NCBI RefSeq assembly: GCF_026242045.1
Contig: NZ_JAPJDO010000028.1
Coordinates: 1 to 64,000 of the forward strand
Reading direction: 5' to 3'
Length of the DNA stretch: 64,000 nt
Origin: Mycobacterium pinniadriaticum
GTDB taxonomy: Bacteria; Actinomycetota; Actinomycetes; Mycobacteriales; Mycobacteriaceae
Made by a program: the position numbers and the translations under genes. Shown piece by piece: positions 25,895-35,081 of the stretch. Within the stretch, counting starts at the first letter, position 1; each line of letters opens with the position of its first letter. The notes beneath the pieces are model-generated. The model was not told the origin of the DNA, did not search any database, and was given only the letters and a program-made list of their open reading frames with translations.

Positions 25895-26563
25895 CTAGAT
25901 CAACAGCCGGGACGCCACCGGCCGGTCCACATCGACGGGATTGAGCAGCGCGGCTTCGATAGCGGCCGCGACGCCGGCAGCGGCGGTCTCCACCGACATG
26001 CTGGGCTGGCCCAGGTTGCGGTCCAGGGCAGCGACCTCGGGCAGGTACGGCAGGTGAATCCAGCCCGCCCGGATCGGCAGGTCGTGGGTGGCGATGTGGT
26101 GCAGCATCCCATACATCAGGTGATTGCAGACGAATGTGCCTGCCGCATCCGAGATATCGGCCGGAACACCCGCGCTGCGCATGGCCAGCACCATCGCCTT
26201 GACCGGCACTGTGGCGTGGTAGGCGACCGGACCGCCGGGCACTGTCGGTGCGCCGTCGAGGACCACCCCGGCGTTGTCGGCCAGCCCGTAACGGGCGCAG
26301 TCGTTGAGGTTCTGGGCCAGCCGTTCGACGGTGATCATGGCCCGCCCGCCGTACTCGCCGAGCATGACCACCACGTCGGGATGTACCTCCTCGACGGCCC
26401 GCACCACCTCGGCGATGGATTCGAAGTAGGTGTTGGGCACGATGCGCGAGGTCACCGCGGCCCCGACGATGACCCGCCCGTCGAGAGCCTCGGCGGTCAG
26501 CTGGGCCGGGTTGTGCGGTGTCGTGCCGTAAGGACCGAACCCGGTCACGAGCACAGTCGACAT
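25895..26563 (-). CDS. pcp: Pyroglutamyl-peptidase I
   Basis: 222 residues from MSTVLVTGFGPYG (ATG 26563, with GGAGG upstream). Family C15 signatures: LVTGFGPYGTTPHNPA, VMLGEYGGRAMITVERLAQN (Glu), and SDAAGTFVCNHLMYG with the catalytic Cys. A His follows in WIHLPYLPE. It removes N-terminal pyroglutamate from peptides in the cytosol. The upstream frame extension has no homology. Confidence 0.92.
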   Translation of the reverse strand: MSTVLVTGFGPYGTTPHNPAQLTAEALDGRVIVGAAVTSRIVPNTYFESIAEVVRAVEEVHPDVVVMLGEYGGRAMITVERLAQNLNDCARYGLADNAGVVLDGAPTVPGGPVAYHATVPVKAMVLAMRSAGVPADISDAAGTFVCNHLMYGMLHHIATHDLPIRAGWIHLPYLPEVAALDRNLGQPSMSVETAAAGVAAAIEAALLNPVDVDRPVASRLLI

Positions 26564-26684
26564 GTCGGAAACCTCCGAGGCCATCCGATCACACCGCCGT
26601 CGATCGGTGCAGCGCGGCAGAACGAAATGACAAATTTGACAAAACTTGGCCCAATCGTGGCGGTCGCGGCATAGGCTGCGCCGC

Positions 26685-28250
26685 ATGACTGACTACGACG
26701 CGATCATCGTGGGGGCGGGACACAACGGGCTGACCGCGGCGGTGGTGCTGCAGCGAGCGGGGCTGCGCACGCTGTGTCTGGAGGCCAACACCTACAGCGG
26801 CGGCATGTCGGCCACCGTCGAACTGATCGACGGGTTCAAGTACGAGATCGCCGGATCCGTGCGCTTCCCCACCGCGCAGAAGATCAACAGCGAGCTCGGC
26901 CTGGACACCCTGCCGACCATCGAGTCGGAGGTCATGTCGGTCAACCTCGGGGAACACGGCGAGGAAGCGATGATCTTCCACAGCGACCCGATGGCGATGA
27001 TGACCCATCTCAACGAGAAGCACGGCATGGAAGCCGTGATGGCCATGGCCAACCTGTACGCCTGGAGCACCGGCCCCGGCAAGGCACTCGGCCGCTTCGA
27101 CCCGCTGGCTCTGCCGAAGACCATCGACGAGATGTACGCCTGTGCCGCGGACGAGAACGAGCGACGCGCCATCCACGAGATGCTGTTCGGCTCGGCGATG
27201 GACGTCGTCGACCGATTCCTGCCCGACAAGGACAAGCACGCCGTGATCCGCGGCATGCTGGCTTTCTTGGCGGTGAACTCCACCTACCGCGGTCCGTATA
27301 CCCCCGGTAGCGCAACCTGTTTGGCGTTCGCGATGGCAATGCCCCCGGAGGGTGGCCAGATGACCACCAAACTGAAGGGCGGAATCGGCGTGCTCGCCGA
27401 CCATCTGCGCGACCTGTTCATCGATGCGGCCGGCGAGATGCGCTATCGCACCAAGGTCGAGCAGATCCTGGTCGAGGACGCCCACGTCACCGGGGTGCGC
27501 CTCAAGGACGGCGAGGTGATCACCGCGCCGATCGTGGTGTCCAACCTGGCACCGGAGACCACGCTGCTGGATCTCGTCGGCGTCGACCACCTGCCCTCGT
27601 CACTGGTGACGCGGCTGGCCGGTCGCGACCACCGGGCGTCCTTCATGCAGATCCACTTCGCCCTGGACGGGCCACCCGAGTACGCCGCGCCCTACGACTT
27701 CCTCAACAAGCCCGGCATGCAGATGTCGGTGGGCATGTTCGGTTCGCCCGAAGAACAGCAGCGCCAATGGGAGAAAGCCCGTGGCGGCGAGGTACCGGAC
27801 AATCCCGCGCTCTCGATCCAGATGCCGACGGTCGGCGACCCTGAGATGGCCCCGCCGGGCAAGCACGCCGCGAGCGTGTACGCCTACGGCTTCCCCATCG
27901 AGGCGCCCCGCGAGCAGCATGGTCAGCTGAAAACCGAGATGGCGCAACGGGTTGTCGACAAGATCACCCGGTACGCACCGAACTTCAAGGACATCCTGAT
28001 CCGCGACATCACGTTCGCGCCGTATCACATGAACACCATGTTCGCCGCGCCCAACGGCGACTTCTGCCACGGTCTGCTGCAGCCCGAGCTGATGGGACCG
28101 AACCGGCCCGGCCCCAAGGGGTTCATCGACGAGCCGATCCCGATCGAGGGCCTCTACCTGGGCGGTGCCGGCTGCCACGGCGGGCCGGGCATCACGTTCA
28201 TTCCGGGCTACAACGCCGGCTATCAGGTACTGGCCGACGCCGGCCGCTAG
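26685..28250 (+). CDS. Phytoene dehydrogenase-like FAD oxidoreductase
   Basis: 521 residues from MTDYDAIIVGAGHNGLTAAVV. The FAD-binding GAGHNGL loop, GGMSATVELIDGFK and the C-terminal LYLGGAGCHGGPGITFIPGYNAG block define the CrtI/NAD(P)-binding Rossmann family. Members desaturate or isomerise lipids and carotenoids; the substrate here is unknown. Divergent from pcp. A palindrome immediately follows the stop. Confidence 0.85.
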   Translation: MTDYDAIIVGAGHNGLTAAVVLQRAGLRTLCLEANTYSGGMSATVELIDGFKYEIAGSVRFPTAQKINSELGLDTLPTIESEVMSVNLGEHGEEAMIFHSDPMAMMTHLNEKHGMEAVMAMANLYAWSTGPGKALGRFDPLALPKTIDEMYACAADENERRAIHEMLFGSAMDVVDRFLPDKDKHAVIRGMLAFLAVNSTYRGPYTPGSATCLAFAMAMPPEGGQMTTKLKGGIGVLADHLRDLFIDAAGEMRYRTKVEQILVEDAHVTGVRLKDGEVITAPIVVSNLAPETTLLDLVGVDHLPSSLVTRLAGRDHRASFMQIHFALDGPPEYAAPYDFLNKPGMQMSVGMFGSPEEQQRQWEKARGGEVPDNPALSIQMPTVGDPEMAPPGKHAASVYAYGFPIEAPREQHGQLKTEMAQRVVDKITRYAPNFKDILIRDITFAPYHMNTMFAAPNGDFCHGLLQPELMGPNRPGPKGFIDEPIPIEGLYLGGAGCHGGPGITFIPGYNAGYQVLADAGR

Positions 28251-28255
28251 CGGTG

Positions 28256-28296
28256 TCGGCGCGTTTTCCGTCGCTGAGCGGCGGAAAGCGCGCCGA
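28256..28296. terminator. GC-rich palindrome, TCGGCGCGTTTTCCG type
   Basis: TCGGCGCGTTTTCCG (28256-28270) pairs with CGGAAAGCGCGCCGA (28282-28296), with one G-T wobble, across an 11-base loop. It lies six bases after the oxidoreductase stop. The same core recurs at 31913-31975. Confidence 0.7.
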
Positions 28297-28445
28297 AATC
28301 ACACGAGCGGATCCAATTCACTTCTGCGACAGCCGTATTTCATCGATCTTCTGGTCGAAATCGGAGTGCAGCCGGGTGCGCTGTGCTACGAAAGCGCCAG
28401 GACGGCTGCCGGGTCGTGGTCCGGCACCGGGGCAGGAGGACAGCG

Positions 28446-30578
28446 ATGCGTCGCACGGACGACTACGCGCACAAACTGCATCCCTGGCTGCGAGTCGCCG
28501 CCAACAGCAGTCAGGTGGTCAATGCGATCCGCTCCGACGGATCAGCCCGGATGGCCAGCGACATCTCACTGGAGACCAAAGGCGTGCCGATTGCACCGAT
28601 CCATGCCGAGCTCGCCCAGCAGGTAACACTGGAACCGCGCTGGACGGCCGGCATCGAATCGGTGTCGGGTCTACTTCCCAAGCGCCCTAAGATCATCGAA
28701 GCGCCGCAACCGACCGAGGCGTACGTCAATGTGGTGATCGATTTCTTCCCCGAACAGCAGGACGCCGGCGATCAGAGGCCCGCCGGAATGGAGCGCGTCG
28801 CAGCGGAGATCCACCAGCTGCAGACCAGTGCGATCACCGTCGCCACCGGGACACTCACCCGGCGCAACATGCTGTGCGCCACCGTGCCGGTCACAGCACT
28901 CGAACGTCTGCAGCGCGACCCCGCGGTCGCGTTCATCCAACCCTCGGAGCCGCTCGCGCTCGACCATCCCCAGCCAGCCGAAGCCCCCGCCCCCAAGAGG
29001 CCACCTTCCAAGGCGATCGGCAGTGCCCAGAAGAACGGGCGCGGGGAAGGCGTGCTGATCGGAATCATCGACGTCGGCGGATTCGACTTCGCCCACCCCG
29101 ATTTCCTCGACGAGAACGGCCAGACCCGCTTCGTGGCGATCTGGGACCAGGGCGGCGACTTCCGGCCGCCCCCGGCTGGCTTCTCGCGCGGCTCGGAGTT
29201 CCGCCGAAAACACCTCAACGCCGCCATCAAGGACGCAAAGAAACCCGGTCTACCGCCTGCGACCTGGATTGAGCAACAAAGTCAGATGCAGCCGGGATCC
29301 CACGGCACCCATGTAGCCAGCATCGTCGCCGGGAACTCCGGTGTCTGCCCGAAGGCGAAGATCGCGGCGGTGCTACTCGACGTCCCCGCACCCAAAGACG
29401 ACCTGGAGCGCCGGCGTTCTACGTTCAGCGATACCAGCTCGATCATCCACGCGGTCGAATACCTGCTCGCCATCGCCAAGGAGGAGGACCTTCCCCTCAG
29501 CATCAACATCAGCCTGGGAACCAACGGTGGCTCCCACGACGGGGCGGGCGGTGTCTCACGCTGGCTCGACGCCTACCTGGCGCAGCCGGGCCGGGCGATC
29601 TGTGTGGCGGCTGGCAATGCCGGTCAGGAGAAGGCCGAGGGAGAAGGCGACCTCGGCTGGATCGTAGGGCGCATTCATACCAGCGGACGCGTCCCGGCGC
29701 GTGGACTCGAGGTGGACATCGAGTGGACCGTCGTCGGTGACGGTATCGAAGACTGGTCGGAGAACGAGCTGGAGATCTGGTACAGCGCGCAGGACCGCTT
29801 CACCGTGTCGCTGAAGCCGCCCGGCGCCACGGAGTGGATCGAGGTCCAGCCGCGACAGGGTGTAGAAAACCGCCCGCTGCGTGACGGGGTCAACGTCTCG
29901 ATCTACAACGAGCTCTACCACCCGATCACGGGCGGCAACTACATTTCGGTTTACCTCATCCCGAACCTGGACCGGAAGAACTTCCGGGGCATTACCTGCG
30001 GCGTGTGGAAGGTACGTCTGACCGGCGACGAGGTGCGCGACGGCCGGTTCGACGCCTGGATCGAACGCGACGACCCAAGGGAGATCGGCCGCGACGGCGG
30101 CCGCCGGATGTTCTGGTTCCCCTCGTTCTTCAGCGAACGGTCCAATGTCGACTCACATTCGATCACCTCACTGGCATGCGGCCAGCGGGTCATCGCGGTG
30201 GCGAACCTCGACGAAGCCAGGGAGCGGATCAATGTCTCCAGCAGCCAGGGCCCGACGAGGGATGGGCGCTACAAGCCGGAAGTCGCCGCTCCCGGCACGA
30301 ACATCTTCGCCGCCAACGGATTTGCGGACGAGACCACCCCGTGGACCGGCATGACGGGGACAAGCATGGCCAGCCCTTATGTCGCCGGTGTCGTCGGCTT
30401 GATGCTGGCGGCCAACAAGGACCTGACAGCGGCACAGTGCGTGGGGATCCTGCAACGCACCGCGTCCCCTTTGCCGGGAGCCTCGTACGCGTGGGTCAAC
30501 GACATGGGTTTCGGGGCGATCGACCCGGAGCCGGCGATACACGAGGCCGCCCTGATCAATCAGCGGATCGAAATCTGA
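28446..30578 (+). CDS. Cytoplasmic S8 subtilisin-like protease, operon with MBL hydrolase
   Basis: 710 residues from ATG 28446 with AGGAGGA upstream. No signal peptide. An N-terminal prodomain-like region (about 1-195) precedes the peptidase domain with catalytic Asp209 (GIIDVGGFD, D-V-G instead of the usual D-T/S-G), His286 (GSHGTHVAS), oxyanion Asn (VAAGNAGQE) and Ser640 (GTSMASPYVAG). An inserted beta-rich domain of about 200 residues lies between Asn and Ser (VDIEWTVVGDG to VWKVRLTGDE). Absence of secretion signals and the 11-base gap to the MBL gene point to an intracellular two-protein module. No counterpart at this position in M. tuberculosis. Confidence 0.85.
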   Translation: MRRTDDYAHKLHPWLRVAANSSQVVNAIRSDGSARMASDISLETKGVPIAPIHAELAQQVTLEPRWTAGIESVSGLLPKRPKIIEAPQPTEAYVNVVIDFFPEQQDAGDQRPAGMERVAAEIHQLQTSAITVATGTLTRRNMLCATVPVTALERLQRDPAVAFIQPSEPLALDHPQPAEAPAPKRPPSKAIGSAQKNGRGEGVLIGIIDVGGFDFAHPDFLDENGQTRFVAIWDQGGDFRPPPAGFSRGSEFRRKHLNAAIKDAKKPGLPPATWIEQQSQMQPGSHGTHVASIVAGNSGVCPKAKIAAVLLDVPAPKDDLERRRSTFSDTSSIIHAVEYLLAIAKEEDLPLSINISLGTNGGSHDGAGGVSRWLDAYLAQPGRAICVAAGNAGQEKAEGEGDLGWIVGRIHTSGRVPARGLEVDIEWTVVGDGIEDWSENELEIWYSAQDRFTVSLKPPGATEWIEVQPRQGVENRPLRDGVNVSIYNELYHPITGGNYISVYLIPNLDRKNFRGITCGVWKVRLTGDEVRDGRFDAWIERDDPREIGRDGGRRMFWFPSFFSERSNVDSHSITSLACGQRVIAVANLDEARERINVSSSQGPTRDGRYKPEVAAPGTNIFAANGFADETTPWTGMTGTSMASPYVAGVVGLMLAANKDLTAAQCVGILQRTASPLPGASYAWVNDMGFGAIDPEPAIHEAALINQRIEI

Positions 30579-30589
30579 TCGGTATTCCC

Positions 30590-31900
30590 ATGAAACTGAC
30601 GATCTTCCAATCCGACAAGGGTGACTGCCTGCTTCTCGAAGGTGAGTCCGGTGAGCTCGTCCTATGCGACGGCGGCATGGGGCCAAGCATGCGGGATTCG
30701 GTCCGCCACGAACTCGCTGGACTCCGCGAACAGGGCCGCGAACTTGAGTTCGCCTACATCTCGCATGTCGACAACGACCACATCAATGGTGTCCTTCAAC
30801 TGCTGCAGGACGAGGTGGAATGGCGCGTCTTCGACCACCACCGCGACACCAACGATCCGATCAGAGAGCCCCACTGCCCACGCCCACCGGTGGTAAAAGG
30901 AATCCTGCACAACGGATTCCGCGATCAGATTACCGCCAACAACCGACGGCTCGAAGACATCGTCACCGCACGCGAAATCGAGAGTCTGCTCACCGCAATG
31001 GTCCCACCCTTGTTCGGGACCGCGGTGCCGGAGTTGATGTACGCCGCCGACCGGATGCAGGCCATTGCTACGGGTATCTCTGAGTCACTTCAGATTTCAC
31101 GTCTCACCGCAGCGGACGCACTCGACATCCCAGTCAACCAGCCCCCCGGGGTCGACAAGCCCTCCCGGTTGCTCTATGCCGGCCGTCCCGGTGATGAGTT
31201 CACGCTGGGCTCGATGACCTTCACCCTGCTGGGTCCCACCGAGAAGGAGCTCAAAGATCTACGAGACGGCTGGAATCACTGGCTGCGCAACAACCGCGAC
31301 CGTGCCACAAAGCTGCGGGCACAGCTGAAGAAGCGCGTCGAGGACTTCAGCGCCGACGCGTTGACGGACTCCCCGTTCGACCTGCGCGACTGGGAAGGGA
31401 TTCCCGACTTCGAGGGGGTCACCGTTCCGAACATCGCGTCGCTGATGTTCATGGTGCAGGAGGGCGAAAGGCGGCTGTTACTCACCGGAGACTGCCAACA
31501 GAAGTTCATCCTCGACGGACTGCGCCGCACCGGGTTCCTGGGGCACGGCGACGACCACCTGCACATCGACGTGCTCAAGGTCCAGCACCACGGCTCCGAA
31601 CACAACATGGACGACAACTTCGCCGACACCGTCTCCGCCGACCACTATGTGTTCTGCGGCAACGGCCAACACGACAATCCCGATCTGGGGGTCCTGCAGA
31701 CGGTGTTCGGATCGCGCAGCTCCGACGACAAGGACTTCCACTTCTGGTTCAGCACCACGTCAGAGGCCCAAGTCGAAGGCAGCACCCGCCGGGCGCACTT
31801 CGCCAAGGTGGAGGCGCTGGCGGCCGAGCTCGTCGACCAGTCCGACGGCCGGTTGACACTGCACTTCAACACCGGGACGGGGATCGACCTCCCCGTCTGA
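30590..31900 (+). CDS. ComEC/Rec2-like metallo-beta-lactamase-fold hydrolase
   Basis: 436 residues from ATG 30590. It begins with the ComEC-type core MKLTIFQSDKGDCLLLEGESGELVLCDGG. The metal motif SHVDNDHINGV (H-x-D-x-D-H) is at about residues 58-68, and MFMVQEGERRLLLTGDCQ and VLKVQHHGSEHNM supply the later Asp and His ligands. Membrane helices of true ComEC are absent, so it is soluble. Such hydrolases often act on phosphodiesters or nucleic acids. It is co-transcribed with the subtilase and ends in a strong palindrome shared with menG. Confidence 0.8.
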   Translation: MKLTIFQSDKGDCLLLEGESGELVLCDGGMGPSMRDSVRHELAGLREQGRELEFAYISHVDNDHINGVLQLLQDEVEWRVFDHHRDTNDPIREPHCPRPPVVKGILHNGFRDQITANNRRLEDIVTAREIESLLTAMVPPLFGTAVPELMYAADRMQAIATGISESLQISRLTAADALDIPVNQPPGVDKPSRLLYAGRPGDEFTLGSMTFTLLGPTEKELKDLRDGWNHWLRNNRDRATKLRAQLKKRVEDFSADALTDSPFDLRDWEGIPDFEGVTVPNIASLMFMVQEGERRLLLTGDCQQKFILDGLRRTGFLGHGDDHLHIDVLKVQHHGSEHNMDDNFADTVSADHYVFCGNGQHDNPDLGVLQTVFGSRSSDDKDFHFWFSTTSEAQVEGSTRRAHFAKVEALAAELVDQSDGRLTLHFNTGTGIDLPV

Positions 31901-31912
31901 GCACATCCTCGC

Positions 31913-31975
31913 GATTTCGGCGCGTTTTCGTTCGCCCACCCGCCGCCAGGAGGCGAAGGAAAACGCGCCGAAATC
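31913..31975. terminator. 17-bp perfect palindrome between convergent genes
   Basis: GATTTCGGCGCGTTTTC (31913-31929) and GAAAACGCGCCGAAATC (31959-31975) are perfectly complementary with a 29-base loop. The right arm overlaps the menG stop codon. It is closely related to the palindrome at 28256, so the two flank the protease-MBL operon. Confidence 0.75.
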
Positions 31976-32660
31976 ACGGCTTGACCGCGGCGTGCAGCGC
32001 GACGATCCCGCCGGTGAGGTTGCGCCAGCGCACGTCCGACCAGCCGGCGTCCCGGATCTGCCGGGCCAGCGCCGCCTGGTCGGGCCAGGCCCGGATGGAC
32101 TCGGCCAGATAGACGTAGGCCTCCGGGTTGCTCGACACCGCCCGCGCCACCCGCGGCAGCGCCTGCATCAGGTACTCCTTGTAGGCGAACGAGAACACCG
32201 GCACCACCGGGGTGGAGAACTCGCACACCACCAGCCGCCCGCCGGGGCGGGTAACCCGGGCCATCTCCCGCAGGCCCGCAGGATGGTCGACGACATTGCG
32301 CAGACCGAAGCTGATCGTCACCGCGTCGAACACGGCGTCGTCGAACGGCAGCTTGGTCGCATCGGCGGCCACCTTGGGCACCGGCCGCGCCGCGCCCGCC
32401 CGCAACATGCCGACCGAGAAGTCGGCGGCCACGCACCACGCACCGGAGCGGGCCAGCTCCACCGTCGACACCGCCGTGCCCGCCGCCAGGTCCAGCACCC
32501 GGTCGCCGGGCCCGATGCCCAGCGCCGACCGCGTCGCACGTCGCCACGCACGGTCCTGCCCCAGCGACAGCACCGTGTTGGTGATGTCGTAGCGGCGCGC
32601 CACGGCGTCGAACATCGACGCCACATCGCGGGGATCCTTGTCCAGCGTCGCGCGGCTCAC
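31974..32660 (-). CDS. menG: Demethylmenaquinone methyltransferase
   Basis: 228 residues from the GTG at 32660 (M-S-R-A-T-L-D-K-D-P-R-D). SAM motif I VLDLAAGTAVSTVELA, then PFDDAVFDAVTISFGLRN and ARVTRPGGRLVVCEFS are the UbiE/MenG signatures. It performs the last methylation of menaquinone. Ortholog of Rv0558. The longer ATG start upstream overlaps the SDR promoter and gives no homology. Confidence 0.94.
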   Translation of the reverse strand: MSRATLDKDPRDVASMFDAVARRYDITNTVLSLGQDRAWRRATRSALGIGPGDRVLDLAAGTAVSTVELARSGAWCVAADFSVGMLRAGAARPVPKVAADATKLPFDDAVFDAVTISFGLRNVVDHPAGLREMARVTRPGGRLVVCEFSTPVVPVFSFAYKEYLMQALPRVARAVSSNPEAYVYLAESIRAWPDQAALARQIRDAGWSDVRWRNLTGGIVALHAAVKP

Positions 32661-32716
32661 GCTGCCGACGCTACCCGAGTGGGAATCACGGGCCAGCTCA
32701 CGCGTTGCACACACTC

Positions 32717-33541
32717 GTGAGTGAAAAAATCTGGTTCATCACTGGCACGTCGCGTGGCTTCGGCCGGGAATGGGCGATCGCCGCCCTGGAACGCGGCGAC
32801 AAGGTCGCCGCCACCGCGCGCGACACCGCGACGCTGACCGACCTGGTCGACAAATACGGCGACGCGATCCTGCCGATCCAGCTCGACGTCACCGACCGCG
32901 CGGCCGACTTCGCCGCGGTCAAGCAGGCGCACGACCGCTTCGGCCGCCTCGACATCGTCGTCAACAACGCCGGCTACGGCCACTTCGGCTTCATCGAGGA
33001 GCTGTCCGAGTCCGACGCACGCGACCAGCTCGAAACCAACGTCTTCGGCGCGCTGTGGGTCACCCAGGCCGCGCTGCCGTACCTGCGCGCCCAGCGCAGC
33101 GGCCACATCATCCAGGTGTCGTCGATCGGCGGTATCACCGCCTTCCCACTCGTCGGCATCTACCACGCCTCGAAGTGGGCCCTGGAGGGCTTCTCGCAGG
33201 CGCTGGCTCAGGAAGTCGCGCCGTTCGGTGTCCACCTGACACTGATCGAGCCGGGCGGCTTCGACACCGACTGGTCCGGCCCGTCCTCGAAGCGATCGGT
33301 CGAGCTGCCCGACTACGCCGAGCTGCACCGCCAGGTCGACGAGGCCCGCGCCCAGCGATGGTCCAAACCCGGCAACCCCAAGGCGTCGGCGGCGGCGATC
33401 CTGAAGATCGTGGACGCGCCCACCCCGCCGCTGCGGGTGTTCTTCGGAGAGTCGCCGTTGCAGACGGCGAAGGCCGACTATGAGAGCCGCCTTGCGAATT
33501 GGGAGCAGTGGCAGCCGGTCGCCGTCGAGGCCCAGGGCTGA
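32717..33541 (+). CDS. Short-chain dehydrogenase/reductase
   Basis: 274 residues from GTG 32717 (M-S-E-K-I-W-F-I-T-G-T-S-R-G-F-G). Nucleotide motif TGTSRGFG, NNAG in VVNNAGYGHFG, catalytic Ser in QVSSIGG and Y-x-x-x-K in YHASKW are intact. Classical SDR, about 250 residues plus a C-terminal tail. The substrate is unknown. Divergent from menG with 56 bases between starts. Confidence 0.9.
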   Translation: MSEKIWFITGTSRGFGREWAIAALERGDKVAATARDTATLTDLVDKYGDAILPIQLDVTDRAADFAAVKQAHDRFGRLDIVVNNAGYGHFGFIEELSESDARDQLETNVFGALWVTQAALPYLRAQRSGHIIQVSSIGGITAFPLVGIYHASKWALEGFSQALAQEVAPFGVHLTLIEPGGFDTDWSGPSSKRSVELPDYAELHRQVDEARAQRWSKPGNPKASAAAILKIVDAPTPPLRVFFGESPLQTAKADYESRLANWEQWQPVAVEAQG

Positions 33542-33706
33542 TTACATCGCGTGCGCGTCGACGCGTGGTAATTGACGTGCGCGAGAGGCCATCCGTTCGC
33601 TGAGGTGAATCAGCCGGTCCTCATGCCCAGCGGGCATGGTATAAGCCAACTTACGGAGTTCGAGGGCAAATTCACAGAGGTCTTGGCGAAACGACGCGTC
33701 GTTCAT
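33542..33706 (-). CDS. Small conserved-looking protein, 54 aa
   Basis: An open frame from ATG 33706 to TAA at 33542 encodes 54 residues: MNDASFRQDLCEFALELRKLA, then TMPAGHEDRLIHLSERMASRARQL. It is amphipathic-helical, with normal codon use and a G-rich stretch (GGGGGACG) seven bases upstream of the ATG. It ends immediately after the SDR stop on the other strand. No family recognised. Confidence 0.5.
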   Translation of the reverse strand: MNDASFRQDLCEFALELRKLAYTMPAGHEDRLIHLSERMASRARQLPRVDAHAM

Positions 33707-33852
33707 CAGACGTCCCCCGTCGTGGAGAGGTTTGGGATTGGTATCGGCGTTGACGTTCCCCCGCTTGGCATTCAGTCTGCCCCTGCCTGGTAGCTATGGA
33801 AAGGGTTCTCAGGAACAATTTAGCCAAGCCCCATCGGACGGTCGGGTAAGAC

Positions 33853-34992
33853 TCAGGCGGCGCGGATGCGCCGGCGTCGGCGCTCCCCGGCCCGCACCGC
33901 CTCGTAGTGACCAATGAGCTCGTCGCAGATCGCCGGCCAGGTCCGGCCGAGGACGCTGCGCCGGGCGGCCAGCGAATAGCGTGCCCGCTCGTCGAGTAGA
34001 TGGTCGACGGACTGCGCCAGCCGGTCTTCGAATTCCCCTACCGTCAATAACAATCCGGTGCGGTAGGGCGCGACCAGGTCGCGGGGGCCGCCCGCGTCGG
34101 GCGCGACGACCGGCAGCCCAGAGGCCATCGCCTCCTGCACGGCCTGGCAGAACGTCTCGTGCTCGCCTGGGTGGACGAACACGTCCATGCTCGCGTAGGC
34201 GGCGGCCAGCTGCTCGCCGTAGAGCGCCCCGGTGAACACCGCCGACGGCAACAAGGCTTTCAGCTTGTCCCGGTCGACGCCGTCGCCGACGATGACCAGC
34301 TGCAGGTCGTCGCGGTGGGCCAGGGCAGCCAGCCGTTCGACGTGTTTCTCCGGCGCGAGCCGTCCGACGAAGCCGACGATCGGCTTGCCAGACGGCGACC
34401 ATCGCGCCCGCAGCTCGCCGTCGCGTGCCGAGGGTGCGAACCCGGTCACGTCGACCCCGCGGGCCCACTGGTGCACACGCGGAATACCATGGGCCGCAAG
34501 ATCTTCCATCGCTGCAGTGGATGGTGCCAGCGTGCGGTCGACGCGGGAATGCAAGTGCCGGTTCCACGCCCAGGCCGCCCGCGAAGCCGCGCCGATCCCG
34601 TAACTCTTGGCGAACCCCGCGATATCGGTCTGGTACACGGCCACCGTCGGCACGCCGAGGTACCGAGCCGCCTGCAGGCCCCCGTATCCGAGCAGCGCCG
34701 GAGACGCCAGGTGGACGACGTGCGGGTCGAAACCGCGCAACACTCGAACCATTCGCGGCCGCGGCACACCCAGCGGCAACGACGTCACTTTGGGGAACAT
34801 CTTCGACGGCACCCGGTGCACCCGGATTCCGTCGTGGATACGCTCGGCGGCCGGCTCACCGCGCGGGGTGTCCGGGGCGATGACGAGCGCTTCATGACCG
34901 GTACGACGGAGGTGCTCCAGCACCCGCAGCACCGAATTGGTGACACCGTTGACGTTGGGCAGGAACGACTCGGCGACAATCGCAACGCGCAC
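33853..34992 (-). CDS. mgtA: GDP-mannose-dependent mannosyltransferase MgtA, GT4
   Basis: 379 residues. GT4 GT-B fold: N-terminal MRVAIVAESFLPNVNGVTNSV, second-domain start IVGFVGRLAPEKHVERL, and the E-x7-E segment HETFCQAVQEAMASGLPVVAP. Ortholog of Rv0557 (MgtA/PimB), which transfers mannose onto glucuronosyl diacylglycerol or phosphoinositide acceptors in lipomannan-type glycolipid synthesis. Cytosolic face of the membrane. Divergent from the DsbA-like gene. Confidence 0.9.
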   Translation of the reverse strand: MRVAIVAESFLPNVNGVTNSVLRVLEHLRRTGHEALVIAPDTPRGEPAAERIHDGIRVHRVPSKMFPKVTSLPLGVPRPRMVRVLRGFDPHVVHLASPALLGYGGLQAARYLGVPTVAVYQTDIAGFAKSYGIGAASRAAWAWNRHLHSRVDRTLAPSTAAMEDLAAHGIPRVHQWARGVDVTGFAPSARDGELRARWSPSGKPIVGFVGRLAPEKHVERLAALAHRDDLQLVIVGDGVDRDKLKALLPSAVFTGALYGEQLAAAYASMDVFVHPGEHETFCQAVQEAMASGLPVVAPDAGGPRDLVAPYRTGLLLTVGEFEDRLAQSVDHLLDERARYSLAARRSVLGRTWPAICDELIGHYEAVRAGERRRRRIRAA

Positions 34993-35081
34993 GCAACAAG
35001 AGTCTCAGCGGCGCCTGTCAGCGAGGTTGCGCCCAGGCATACACGACACGAAAAACTGGTGGGACGGGGTACCGTGCGAGC

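Noticed and set aside
30005..30589. Upstream extension of the MBL hydrolase in the same frame
   Set aside because: It overlaps the subtilase coding region in another frame, and the protein starts naturally at MKLTIF.
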